NCBI GenBank assembly: GCA_934569425.1
Contig: CAKTKM010000003.1
Location: forward strand, 1-31,068
Origin: an uncultured Oscillospiraceae bacterium
GTDB lineage: Bacteria > Bacillota > Clostridia > Oscillospirales > Oscillospiraceae
Reading direction: 5' to 3'
DNA length: 31,068 nucleotides
Position numbers and translations under genes: made by a program. Of the stretch, positions 13,579 through 22,835 are shown one piece after another (positions within the stretch are counted from its first letter, which is position 1; every line of letters begins with the position of its first letter). The notes under the pieces were generated by a model. The model was not told the origin of the DNA, did not search any database, and worked only from the letters and a program-made list of their open reading frames with translations.

Positions 13579-16500
13579 TCAGCTCACGGTGACGCGGGCT
13601 GTGGCAGGTGCGATGCAGGCGTCCGTGGTCCCCTTATCGGGATCCAGTGCCAGCAGGTAATAGTTGCCTGGAGCATCAAAGGTATAGGTATAGCTGCCGT
13701 CCGGACTGTCAACCGGCGCGACGATCGACCAGTGTTCGTCATAGACCCGCACGTCCAGTCCGGTGATGGTGGTAAAGCTCTCTGATCCGCCGTCGGATAC
13801 AGACTGGGTGTCATACTTCTGGGTCTTGAAGGTCAGCGCATCGCCAGCCTTCACCGTATAGGCATCCTGATTGAAGCAGGCAAAGGCGCCCCTGCGGTAG
13901 AAGCTCCAGTCGGTGAACATGGCCAGATCAATAGTATCGCCGTCTTTCAGCAGGATATAGTCCGCCGTGCTCCCCCATCCGGCACTCATCAAGGGGAACA
14001 TGTGATTGCGATAGTACATCAGGTTCTGATCGTGACCCCAGAACTGCTCCATATACATGCTGGTGGCGGAGCCGGTGATGTTCAGCGCCAGATTGTTCCA
14101 CTCCGTCAGGGGTTCCATCCCCAGCATATCCTCATATTGGTACAGCGATTTGCTGCCGCGGACGATCTTCTGTCCGGTGACCACCTCATCGGCAGTATAG
14201 CCCTGACAATAGACGCCCAACAGATAGAGGTACAGGTGCAGCAGCGTGGGGCGGCGCACCAGCTTGCTGTCCACATAGGGTCCCTGTCCGCCGGTCGTGT
14301 GGTAACGGTAAAACTCCTGCATGTTCTGATTGCGCAGATCAAAATAAGGAAGCTCCACCTTCAGATGGGAGAGCACGGTGCCGTCCTTGCCCCGCAGAGG
14401 AACGCCGTCGTTGGATATGGTAACGTATACCGTAACGGAGGATGCGTCCTCTTCTATGTAACCGTACTGTCCCGGATCACCGGGATCTGCCTGCGTAACA
14501 GTCATCGTCACGGTGTGGGTACGGCTCACTGATCCGCACGAGGCGGTGATGGCCAGCCGGTATTCGCCCACTGTACTGTTGGTAAAGGAGAGGTACCAGC
14601 CGCCGCTGTCTTTTGCCAGCTTTGTCTGGGGGCCGAAATCTCCCCCTGCCAAAGTGTACTTGGCATCGCGGCAGGCGTCGAATATGTCGCGCATATAGAG
14701 CCGGTACTGCTGTCCCTGAACCACCTCGTCCGCCCGTATGGCGGCGGCTTTGATCTTGATGGCGTGGTTGCCGTCCTCCCATACGCCCTCATTCAGGAAG
14801 CTGTAAAGATTCTGCATGTCAGGAGCGGTGCCGCCAAGCCCCGCCTGCTGCAGCGTTTTTTCCTCAAGAAGCGCGATGCCGCTGCAATGCTCATACAGCC
14901 GCTGCAGATCGTATACATCGGTCTTTCCGTCCTTGTTCACATCGCCGCGAACACTGGTGACCGACAGTTGGATCGTAACACCCTCGCTCAGCTCTATCTG
15001 CTCGCCCTGATCGCCGCTGCGATACAGCAGCGGTGCGTAGGTCAGCCGGAAATCCTCATCCTCCACCGTCTCATCGCATTCAAAGTAGGTGATGGTCTCT
15101 CCGTTTATTTCCCTGCTGACCGGCAGATCCCGTGTCATGCCGTTGGCATAGGTGACCGTCAGCTCCATGCCGGTGGGATCGAACTTTTCGCCCCAGGCAT
15201 AGGCAGTTTTCGTGGGCATCGTCTTCACGGCGACCTTCACGGCGTTGCTCAGCGCCATCAGATAAGCGGAGTCGTTTTTGAAGTACAGCGTGCCGTATGC
15301 ATCGGTGATTGGGGAGCAGATGGCATACTCGCTCTGACTGCCCTCCGGCGTAAACAGCGCGTAGGCGGCCTTCACCGTATTGGTAACGCCCTGCTCCTGA
15401 TAGGTCTCTTCCGTGATCAGTGTCGGCTCTGTCTGACCCGCGGTGTCCTCCAGCACCCGCAGCTTGCCCGGCGTATAGTTGTCAAAGAAATAGACGTAGG
15501 TCTTCTCGCCGTAAGCAGTGGTCAGCAGGCCGGATGTCTGCGGGTAGCCCTTGGTAGGAACACGGTAGGCGATGGCCCACGACGACAAGTCGATGACCGT
15601 GATGCTGTGGCCGGAATACGCGCCGAACTGAGAGGTTCCGGACACGCCGATGTAGGCGCGGCCATTGTGAACGACCGGCGTACTGGTACTCATGGCAGGC
15701 GCCATTTCGCCGCCGCCGTTTTGCAGCGCCACCGTTTTCAGACTGTCATGGTCAAAGCCGGTACCGGCACTGTTCATTTTGACCGAGTAGAAGCACCCGC
15801 CCTTGGAGGTAAAGTAGACGCGGCCATCCTTTTCCGCGATACTGCAGCGGATGTCGCCTTTCAGTCCGGACAGCATATCCAGCACCTCGCCGGTAGCGGG
15901 ATCCATGCACAGCAGCGCGGAGGTAGCGCTGGTACAGGAGGCGTCGCCGTCATCGGTTCCCACCAGCAAATAGCGGTTATCGGGATCCACATAGGCGCCC
16001 GCCCAGTAAAAGCCGCCCTTGGAGGTATACGTCCAGCGCGCCAGCTTTTCCTCTCCGGTGCTGGCGGGATCCTCGTCGGTGGCAGTCAGACAGACAAAGC
16101 TGGCGTCCTCCGTCTCGTTGTTCCAGAATCCGGTATAGACACAGCCGTCAGCGTATGTCAGCGGGCAGTTTGCCTGCCCCTTCAGGGGATCATGGTACAG
16201 CCACAGGGATTCCAGCGTGTCTGCGTCAAACGCCTGCACAGTACCCTTCTCCAGCCCCACAAACAACATTCCATCGCCGAAGGTAGCGGAGTTGATGGCA
16301 AAATCGGAGGCAGTGGACATCTTCCCCTGCGCTACAACAGTGCCGGTCACGGATTCCACCTTGTAAATATCCGTGGCGCTGTAAACGATGAGATAATCCA
16401 CACCGTCCTGCGTGATCAGGATGGGACAGCTGAGCGCCTTGGAGCTGTAGCCCTCACCCAGCTGGTTCGCCCAGCTGAGAACCGCGGTCTCCCGGGAGAT

Positions 16501-19338
16501 GGGTGTGCATGCGTCCACCACACCGTTGTTGGAGTTGTCCTTCCGGAAGGAAGGCCACCCAGAGGTCACGTTTGCGCCGTGAGACACTTTTTCCGCAGGC
16601 TTCAGCCGGATCGTTTTGGTCAACTCGCTTCCCTTTGCGGAAAACGCGAGCTTCTGTCCCACATAGCCGGGGCAGGTGGCCACGCAGGTATAGGAGAGTC
16701 CCTCTACCAGAAGGAACTGCCCTGTTTCCCCATCCGGCCAGACCCGCGTGCCGTTGCGATCGTCATAGAGCGCGGCCAGCGCTGCGGAGAGCGTCTCGCG
16801 GGTGGTCTCGTCCTGAATCGTCACTGTGGTGGCGACAGGGTCGCCCTTTTGCAGGGTAATGGTATAGGAATAGGGAATTCCGTCTCCGTAGGCGGCGGTC
16901 AGGACAAATTCTTCCTTTCCCCTTCCGGTGTCCAGCGGCAGGGAGATGACCACCTTGCCGTTCTCCTGCTCCGCATCCGGCGAATAGACGGTCTCGCCGC
17001 CGTTGACCCGCACGCCATAGCCTGCAAAGGGCAGCGTGACCGTCAGCTGTGCCTCCTGCGCGGAACGCAGGACGGCCGCCTGATAGTGGTTGATATTCCA
17101 GATGAATTCTTCTTCCGTGGTAACACTGCCGTTCTCCACAATAAAGAGCGGCGTTTCCTGCCCGTCAACCGTCAGCGTCACGTTTTCCAGCGAGAGTTTT
17201 TTGTTGAATGTCACCTGATAGTCCTGATAGTAGGTGACCTTTCCGCCATCGACGGTTCCTTCCTTCGATACGCGGATCGTCAGCGTCTGCCGCTCCGGCC
17301 CTGCCTTCAGGCCCTTTCCGATGGTAGTGCCGAGCGTCTGCCCGGACAGGATGGAGATCCGTCCTTCGCTCTGGAAGAAGGCTTCCGCCGTGTAGCCGCC
17401 GTCATCCACCGTGACCCACGCGAACAGCGAGGGAAATACATCGCTGATCGGCGCGCTATAGCTGTGCAGCTCTGCTTTGAATTCCTCTGCCTTCAGATAT
17501 GCGGTTCCCTTGTCTGCTTGGATGTGGGAGTTCAGCCGCAGTCCGGTCAAGTGATCCACCGTGTCGGGCGTGGCCGCCTGCACGGTCATTCCCTTGCTCT
17601 CCGCCGGCACGGTAAACACCATTTCCGTGTGGTAAAAAACCGCTTTGGTGGCCACACAGGTATAGCTCTCACCGGGGGTCAGCGGATAGCGTCCGCTTTC
17701 ATCGGCGCCGATCTCCTCTTCGGCCGCGTTGTAGATCTTCACCGCAACGTCCTTTTCGTGGGAAACCGTCACCGGCACGGCGTTGGCGCGGGTAAAGGCG
17801 ACGATATAGGTTTGGGTATACTTCCCGTTTGTAACGGCAACACAGGCCGTTGTAACCGTCCCTGCTTCCAGCGCAAGAGTATAGCAGCCTTCCGTCAGCG
17901 GCTGATCGTTGACGGTAACGGTGTAGGCGCCGCCGGAATGAACCGGCGTCAGCACCACCGCTTCCGCTGTGACCGTGCAGCTATACTCTGTTTTTTCCGG
18001 GGAAAAGCCAATGTTCTGCCGGACATTTCCCGCTGTTATCTGAAGATCGCTCAGCGTTGGCGTGCGCTCCAGCGTCAGTGTCCACGTCTGATACGCGGTA
18101 TATCCGTCCGTCTCGGCACGCGCCGTCAGACAAACGGTGCCGCCCTCGCTGCCCGTCTGCACAGCATCATTCAGGGTATCCTTGGCAGACAGCCACGCAC
18201 GCTTGATGTCATAGTGCGTGCCGTCCACGGCGTCGTATACGGCATAGAGCTGCACTTCGCTTCCATCCCACTCATAGCAGGACTGATCCGCGGAAAGCTG
18301 AAGCCCGGCGCCGGGATAGGCATACAGAAACAGGCCGCCTCTGGCTCCTACCGTATCCGGCAGAAGCACCGTAGACGCATAGCTTCCGCTGCTGCTTACG
18401 GGGTAGGCATCCCGCTCCGGGTCGCCGTTGTTTTTCGACAGCAGCGCAGGCGGGGCGATCCACTCCGCCCCCTGCGGGATCCGCAGGGCAGATATGGTTT
18501 GTCCGTCAACGGCAATGCCGCCCGCTCCGTCCACGGTCATCTCGCCCTCCGCGCCGTTGTTCCCGGCCGTCAGGGAAAAGGTGTACGTTCCGGCAGACAG
18601 CTGCGGCAGCACACCGGTGGTCTCGTGCCGATTGCCGTAAGCATCCTCCGCCAAGAAGGTGTAGCTCGTCAGCGGTTGGCCGGTCAGGTTCTGAACCGCC
18701 AGCTTCAGCGTGTGCTTCTCCGCGCCGTCATACCGCTGATAATCCTCTATTTTGTCGGTAAGCACCGTAGCCAGCGCGGCAAAGTCGCCGCCGGAGACCA
18801 GCGCTTTTTTCGCCGCCTGATACTCCGTCTGCGCATAGCGCTGCACCTGCGTAGAGGCTTCCTGCCACGTCAGCATGGCGCAGGCAAGGCTGTATATTGC
18901 CTGTGCCTGTCCCTCCGCGTCCCTGCAGGCAACGATCATCACCGCCTGAACGGCAGAGGCCGGGCGGTTCAGCTCATAGCCGCCCGCCTCATCCATGATC
19001 CGAAACAGGCCTTCCTTTCCGTCAATAGCAGAAATATAGCCCGTGCCGTCCTCCTTCATGCCGGTGAACCGGTGTGTGCTGGACGCCAGTGCCTGCGCAA
19101 TGGTCTGACCTGCGGTATAAGGGATCCTCTCCGGCTGGATAATGACCTCCACACTGTTGGCGGCCAGCAGCAGGAAAGCGCCGTCCTCTCCCGCGGCGGC
19201 CTGCGTCTCGGGTGCCGCCTGCAGAAGAGAATGCTCCTGCTCATCTTCTGCCGTATCGGCGGCCGCCCACACCGTGGAGGGCAGCAGGGTAAAGGTCATG
19301 ACAAGCGCCATGATAAAGGATATGATACGTTGCTTCAT
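13579..19338 (-). CDS. giant secreted protein with PQQ-type propeller, Ig-like, dockerin-like and DUF4430-like regions
   Basis: A 1919-residue protein with a signal peptide (1-26, ending in STVWAAA). An N-terminal region around SVEVIIQPERIPYTAGQTIA may be DUF4430-like. Several beta-sandwich (cadherin-like, PEGA-like) modules extend to about residue 900. A PQQ/BamB-type beta propeller runs from about 925 to 1365 (GWPSFRKDNSNNG at its start, then repeated V-A-D-LY/W blades). An Ig-like module is at about 1365-1460, followed by a dockerin-like segment at about 1464-1520 (GDVNKDGKTDVYDLQRLYEH) whose second half has lost its calcium ligands. The C-terminal region (about 1680-1919, WGSTADYILLKDGDTIDLAM) resembles DUF4430. 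The start is ATG 19338 after AGGAG, 13 nt past the transglutaminase stop. There is no C-terminal anchor, so the dockerin-like part may do the tethering. It is the last gene behind riboswitch 1. Function unknown; domain calls are from motifs only. Confidence 0.8.
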   Translation of the reverse strand: MKQRIISFIMALVMTFTLLPSTVWAAADTAEDEQEHSLLQAAPETQAAAGEDGAFLLLAANSVEVIIQPERIPYTAGQTIAQALASSTHRFTGMKEDGTGYISAIDGKEGLFRIMDEAGGYELNRPASAVQAVMIVACRDAEGQAQAIYSLACAMLTWQEASTQVQRYAQTEYQAAKKALVSGGDFAALATVLTDKIEDYQRYDGAEKHTLKLAVQNLTGQPLTSYTFLAEDAYGNRHETTGVLPQLSAGTYTFSLTAGNNGAEGEMTVDGAGGIAVDGQTISALRIPQGAEWIAPPALLSKNNGDPERDAYPVSSSGSYASTVLLPDTVGARGGLFLYAYPGAGLQLSADQSCYEWDGSEVQLYAVYDAVDGTHYDIKRAWLSAKDTLNDAVQTGSEGGTVCLTARAETDGYTAYQTWTLTLERTPTLSDLQITAGNVRQNIGFSPEKTEYSCTVTAEAVVLTPVHSGGAYTVTVNDQPLTEGCYTLALEAGTVTTACVAVTNGKYTQTYIVAFTRANAVPVTVSHEKDVAVKIYNAAEEEIGADESGRYPLTPGESYTCVATKAVFYHTEMVFTVPAESKGMTVQAATPDTVDHLTGLRLNSHIQADKGTAYLKAEEFKAELHSYSAPISDVFPSLFAWVTVDDGGYTAEAFFQSEGRISILSGQTLGTTIGKGLKAGPERQTLTIRVSKEGTVDGGKVTYYQDYQVTFNKKLSLENVTLTVDGQETPLFIVENGSVTTEEEFIWNINHYQAAVLRSAQEAQLTVTLPFAGYGVRVNGGETVYSPDAEQENGKVVISLPLDTGRGKEEFVLTAAYGDGIPYSYTITLQKGDPVATTVTIQDETTRETLSAALAALYDDRNGTRVWPDGETGQFLLVEGLSYTCVATCPGYVGQKLAFSAKGSELTKTIRLKPAEKVSHGANVTSGWPSFRKDNSNNGVVDACTPISRETAVLSWANQLGEGYSSKALSCPILITQDGVDYLIVYSATDIYKVESVTGTVVAQGKMSTASDFAINSATFGDGMLFVGLEKGTVQAFDADTLESLWLYHDPLKGQANCPLTYADGCVYTGFWNNETEDASFVCLTATDEDPASTGEEKLARWTYTSKGGFYWAGAYVDPDNRYLLVGTDDGDASCTSATSALLCMDPATGEVLDMLSGLKGDIRCSIAEKDGRVYFTSKGGCFYSVKMNSAGTGFDHDSLKTVALQNGGGEMAPAMSTSTPVVHNGRAYIGVSGTSQFGAYSGHSITVIDLSSWAIAYRVPTKGYPQTSGLLTTAYGEKTYVYFFDNYTPGKLRVLEDTAGQTEPTLITEETYQEQGVTNTVKAAYALFTPEGSQSEYAICSPITDAYGTLYFKNDSAYLMALSNAVKVAVKTMPTKTAYAWGEKFDPTGMELTVTYANGMTRDLPVSREINGETITYFECDETVEDEDFRLTYAPLLYRSGDQGEQIELSEGVTIQLSVTSVRGDVNKDGKTDVYDLQRLYEHCSGIALLEEKTLQQAGLGGTAPDMQNLYSFLNEGVWEDGNHAIKIKAAAIRADEVVQGQQYRLYMRDIFDACRDAKYTLAGGDFGPQTKLAKDSGGWYLSFTNSTVGEYRLAITASCGSVSRTHTVTMTVTQADPGDPGQYGYIEEDASSVTVYVTISNDGVPLRGKDGTVLSHLKVELPYFDLRNQNMQEFYRYHTTGGQGPYVDSKLVRRPTLLHLYLYLLGVYCQGYTADEVVTGQKIVRGSKSLYQYEDMLGMEPLTEWNNLALNITGSATSMYMEQFWGHDQNLMYYRNHMFPLMSAGWGSTADYILLKDGDTIDLAMFTDWSFYRRGAFACFNQDAYTVKAGDALTFKTQKYDTQSVSDGGSESFTTITGLDVRVYDEHWSIVAPVDSPDGSYTYTFDAPGNYYLLALDPDKGTTDACIAPATARVTVS

Positions 19339-19351
19339 AGGGGTCTCCTCA

Positions 19352-21679
19352 TTAGTACATACAGCGGATCCATTTTTCATACAGCTTCTGCCAGGGCTTT
19401 TGCCTCCGGCGGAAACGGTTCAACGTGTCGGCGGCAAACCGGCGCATCTGCTGCCGCCCCGTCTCGGGAATGGGATGCGTGCTGCACAGCGCTTCGCTGT
19501 TCAGCCGCGCCAGCGGAAGAAAGTCCACCGGCTCGCCCGCCCACGCGGCCACCGCGCCGGTTTCCTCCAGCAGTGAGCGGTTCTCCCGCTTCAATCCACC
19601 CCGCCACATCAGCGCCATGGCGTAGGCAAACAGGGCGGCGGCGCCCTTTGCGGGGTCGGGATCGTCAAAAGCCGCCTGACGCCGCCTGCACGCCCTGCGG
19701 CGGCGCAGGATCAGCACCAGCAGCGCCGCCAGCAGCAGCAACAGCAGCAGCGCCAGCAGGCCATATCCCACACGGCGGTCAGAAAGGGTAGTGCGCAGCG
19801 TGGTGGTCAATTCCTTCCAGATGGTAACGATCTGCGGCTCCTTGGGCGCATCGTCCGTGGTCTCCACCGTGCTGCGGCGAACGGTGCCGCTTTGCCCGCT
19901 GCCGCCGGTTTGATCCTGCCCGCCGGTCAGCTCAGATGCGCTGTCCGGCTGGAACCAGCGCCAGTCAGACTGGGGCATGGTATCCAGATAGGGCTCTGTC
20001 GTCTCAAAGGGGATCCAGCCTACGCCGTCTTCGTAATACTCCGCCCACGCATGGGCATTCCGTCCCGTAAGCGTCAGCGTCGTCTCCCCGCTTTTGCCGG
20101 AAACCATATCCGGCGTAATGAGATACCCCTCCGCATAGCGGGCGGGGATCCCGTAATACCGCAGCATCAGCACCGCAGCGGTGGCATAGCCTGCCGCGCT
20201 GCCCTGCCCCGTCTCCTTCAGCAGCGCACTGACGGGATCACCATCGGCAGGCAGGAGCGCGGCAGCCGCGTCATACTCCACCGCGTCCTTCAGGCAGGCA
20301 AGCACCCTGCTCTTGGCCTGATAGGAAGTGATGGAGGCGGGCGGCTTGCCCAAAAAGGACGCCAGCGTCTTCTGGGTATCCTCGGGAATGGTGAGATAAT
20401 TGTCATACACCGTCTGCCGGTAGGCGGTCTCCTGCTCCAGATACGCCTGAAACGCGGGATCCTCCAAATGCCGGCTCAACTCGTCCAGCAGCTCATAGGC
20501 GCGGCCGGTCAGATTGCCGGAGGTGGTATAGGCGTAGTGCCTGCCGCCTGTGGGCAGGGTATCACGAAGCTGGGCAGGGTCGCATATCCCGCTGTCAGAC
20601 AGCTCATACGGCGTAACGGCATACCGGCGGCAGGCACCGGACACCGCAATATCCACCTGAATCCGTGGCGTCTCCAGCTTCAGCAGAGACGCAAGCTCAC
20701 TCAGCTGCGTTTGGGAGAAAAAGCCATTGCTCTGCAGCCAATAGACGTCCTCCGCCTGCACAGAGAGACTGTCGGCGCTGAGCGCTTCCCAACCCTCGCG
20801 GGTATAGCGCTGACCGATAAAGCCGCGAAGATACAACGGTTCTGGCTGGGAGAGCGTCACATCCAGCAGGGGCGTATCGGTAAGCTCCACCGTCTTGCGG
20901 AAATCGCCCTCCGGCAAGGCTTGCCGCCCACTCTCATTGCGCAAGGCATGGATCCCCTCCCGGACGGCACGGTCCGCGGCGGAGACATCCCACCGGGCAT
21001 CCAGTCCTGTCAGTGTTACCACACCCGCCGACACGGCCGCCAACAGCGCCAGCACCACCGCGGTATACAGCGACACAGCCGGTGCAGTCCGGCAGCTTTT
21101 CCGGTGTCCCAGACACTGCAGCGCCCCACCGAGGCACAGCAGCGCCGGCCACAGTCCCGCCGCAGCGCCATCCGCCGCGGACAATGCCGCGCAACCCACG
21201 GCCAGCACCGCGCCTGTGACCGGTGCGTATACCGCCAGACTGCCCAGCAGCGCCCCCAGCACCACGCAGGCGGGGATCGCCGCCCACAGCGCGGAGGTCT
21301 CCTGTCCCGCAAGGAGCAGACAGATGCGGCCGCTCAGCGCCTGCACATAGGCCAGCACACCGTTGATAAGCCCCGCGGCGCTGTCCCGCGTCTGGGGAAG
21401 CAGCAGACACCACGCGGCACACAGCGCCGCAGGTGCCGCCGGCAGCCATTGCCGCCAGCCGCGCCCGAGGGCGCACCACACGGCGAACACCGCCGCCGCG
21501 GCGCCCAAGGCCAGCGCTGTCCAAACCACCGGCCAGCCGCAAGCCGCCGTCAGCGCACCCAGAAATCCGGCATAGACCGCCAGTGCTCCGATGCTCCGTT
21601 CCGTCACTGCCGGCAGCGGAGATGTAATTGTCTGTCCAACCGGCGTCAGGCGCAGGGTCGGGGTAGGTACATGTTTCAA
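19352..21679 (-). CDS. transglutaminase-fold membrane protein, probably catalytically inactive
   Basis: A 775-residue membrane protein. About six hydrophobic segments lie in residues 25-225. An extracellular part follows with a transglutaminase core at about 489-575 (GQGSAAGYATAAVLMLRYYG, IPARYAEGYLI, NAHAWAEYY, GWIPFETTE). A Ser/Gly/Thr linker, one more helix at about 636-654 and a cytoplasmic tail complete it; the tail may be DUF4129-like. The family pattern G-x-C-x-x-[FY]-A is here G-S-A-A-G-Y-A, so the nucleophilic Cys is Ala. The His is kept and the usual Asp of D-P-T is Glu. The start is TTG 21679 after AGAGGG, 11 nt past the DUF58 stop. A MoxR-DUF58-transglutaminase trio is a common conserved set of unclear role. 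Confidence 0.87.
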   Translation of the reverse strand: MKHVPTPTLRLTPVGQTITSPLPAVTERSIGALAVYAGFLGALTAACGWPVVWTALALGAAAAVFAVWCALGRGWRQWLPAAPAALCAAWCLLLPQTRDSAAGLINGVLAYVQALSGRICLLLAGQETSALWAAIPACVVLGALLGSLAVYAPVTGAVLAVGCAALSAADGAAAGLWPALLCLGGALQCLGHRKSCRTAPAVSLYTAVVLALLAAVSAGVVTLTGLDARWDVSAADRAVREGIHALRNESGRQALPEGDFRKTVELTDTPLLDVTLSQPEPLYLRGFIGQRYTREGWEALSADSLSVQAEDVYWLQSNGFFSQTQLSELASLLKLETPRIQVDIAVSGACRRYAVTPYELSDSGICDPAQLRDTLPTGGRHYAYTTSGNLTGRAYELLDELSRHLEDPAFQAYLEQETAYRQTVYDNYLTIPEDTQKTLASFLGKPPASITSYQAKSRVLACLKDAVEYDAAAALLPADGDPVSALLKETGQGSAAGYATAAVLMLRYYGIPARYAEGYLITPDMVSGKSGETTLTLTGRNAHAWAEYYEDGVGWIPFETTEPYLDTMPQSDWRWFQPDSASELTGGQDQTGGSGQSGTVRRSTVETTDDAPKEPQIVTIWKELTTTLRTTLSDRRVGYGLLALLLLLLLAALLVLILRRRRACRRRQAAFDDPDPAKGAAALFAYAMALMWRGGLKRENRSLLEETGAVAAWAGEPVDFLPLARLNSEALCSTHPIPETGRQQMRRFAADTLNRFRRRQKPWQKLYEKWIRCMY

Positions 21680-21690
21680 AAATATCCCTC

Positions 21691-22833
21691 TTAGTATAGA
21701 TCGATCTCATACAGCGGCGCGTCCGCGCCGGGATCCAGACAATACGCGCGGGCAGGGAAGTTCGGCGGCACCTGCGCCGCACAGAACAATCCCACCAGCT
21801 CCGCGGGATCACATAGCCGCTCCGGCACAGAGCTGCTGCCGCCGGAAAGATACACTGTTTTGCCGTTGGCCGCGCCGTACTGCCGCAAATACAGCTCCGC
21901 CGCGCCGTCTATTTCCCCGCTGGGTGCGGCGGACAGCAGCTTCGGCAGCATATCGTACAGGGCGTTTTCGTCCTCCAGCTCATACAGGGTGCAGTCCTGC
22001 CCGATGGCGTTGTTCCACGCCACACGGCAGCGAACACCCTGCCGCAGCAGCTCACGGCTCAGAGAGACCGCCAGCTCCGCCATGGCACAGGACTGTTGGG
22101 GCGTCTCGTTCTCGGCGCGGCGCTCCCACAAAAGCAGCACGCTGCGCTCCAGCGGCAGTCCCGGATCCCGCACCACCAGACGATCCAGCTTGCCGCTGAG
22201 CTTCCAGTGGATCTGCCGGGCGCTGTCGCCGGGAACGTAGTCCCGCAGCTGGAAGGTATCGGCGTAATCGTAGCCGGGACGCTGCTGGGAGTAGGTGTCG
22301 CTGTCGTCGCTGACGCCGGTGCGCAGGGGCAGATTCACCCGCAGCGGCAGCAGATCCGGCTCTACGGGAAATTCGCAGGACTGGGGAACGGCCACCGACG
22401 CTCCGACGACACCCAGCAGGTCGTAGATCCGCGCTTTTTCCACACGCAGGCGGTAAACACCGCACAGCGGCGCATGCAGCGTGACCTGCGCCGCTCCGCT
22501 TCGCCGGGGCGGCGCGGACAGCGACAGCACCGATACCGCCTGTTGTCCGGTCAGCCGGTTTTCCGCCCGCAACCACACACGAATACGGGGCAGCGGCAGA
22601 AGCGACCCGTTGGTGGCCCGCACCGTCAGAATGCAGTCCTGATGCGCCACACCGGTTTGGGGCGTTTCAAGAGACAGCGTCACACGACGACGGGCAAACA
22701 GTGCCAGCACAGCGCCGCACAGCACCCATAGGATCAGGGCAATCGCCGTCATCAGCGCGGCGGCGGACTGGGTCAGAACGAACCACAGCGCCGCGCCGGT
22801 AAGCGCCAGCAAATAGAAAAGCAGAGCGGCCAC
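21691..22833 (-). CDS. DUF58 domain membrane protein
   Basis: A 380-residue protein. Two hydrophobic segments at residues about 3-50 (LLFYLLALTGAALWFVL and a second one) are followed by a beta-rich region and then the DUF58 signature LRDYVPGDSARQIHWKLSGK (about 195-214). A von Willebrand factor A-like fold comes after it. DUF58 proteins pair with MoxR ATPases. The start is GTG 22833 behind GGGAG; no ATG fits, and the upstream frame is the complement of moxR. It overlaps no gene but starts 3 nt after the MoxR stop, so the two are co-translated. Confidence 0.88.
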   Translation of the reverse strand: MAALLFYLLALTGAALWFVLTQSAAALMTAIALILWVLCGAVLALFARRRVTLSLETPQTGVAHQDCILTVRATNGSLLPLPRIRVWLRAENRLTGQQAVSVLSLSAPPRRSGAAQVTLHAPLCGVYRLRVEKARIYDLLGVVGASVAVPQSCEFPVEPDLLPLRVNLPLRTGVSDDSDTYSQQRPGYDYADTFQLRDYVPGDSARQIHWKLSGKLDRLVVRDPGLPLERSVLLLWERRAENETPQQSCAMAELAVSLSRELLRQGVRCRVAWNNAIGQDCTLYELEDENALYDMLPKLLSAAPSGEIDGAAELYLRQYGAANGKTVYLSGGSSSVPERLCDPAELVGLFCAAQVPPNFPARAYCLDPGADAPLYEIDLY

Positions 22834-22835
22834 GG

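Noticed and set aside
14764..19791. A plus-strand open frame of about 1675 codons opposite the propeller protein
   Set aside because: Same cause; it also runs through the gene boundary into the transglutaminase gene, and its product is His/Arg/Gln-rich without motifs.
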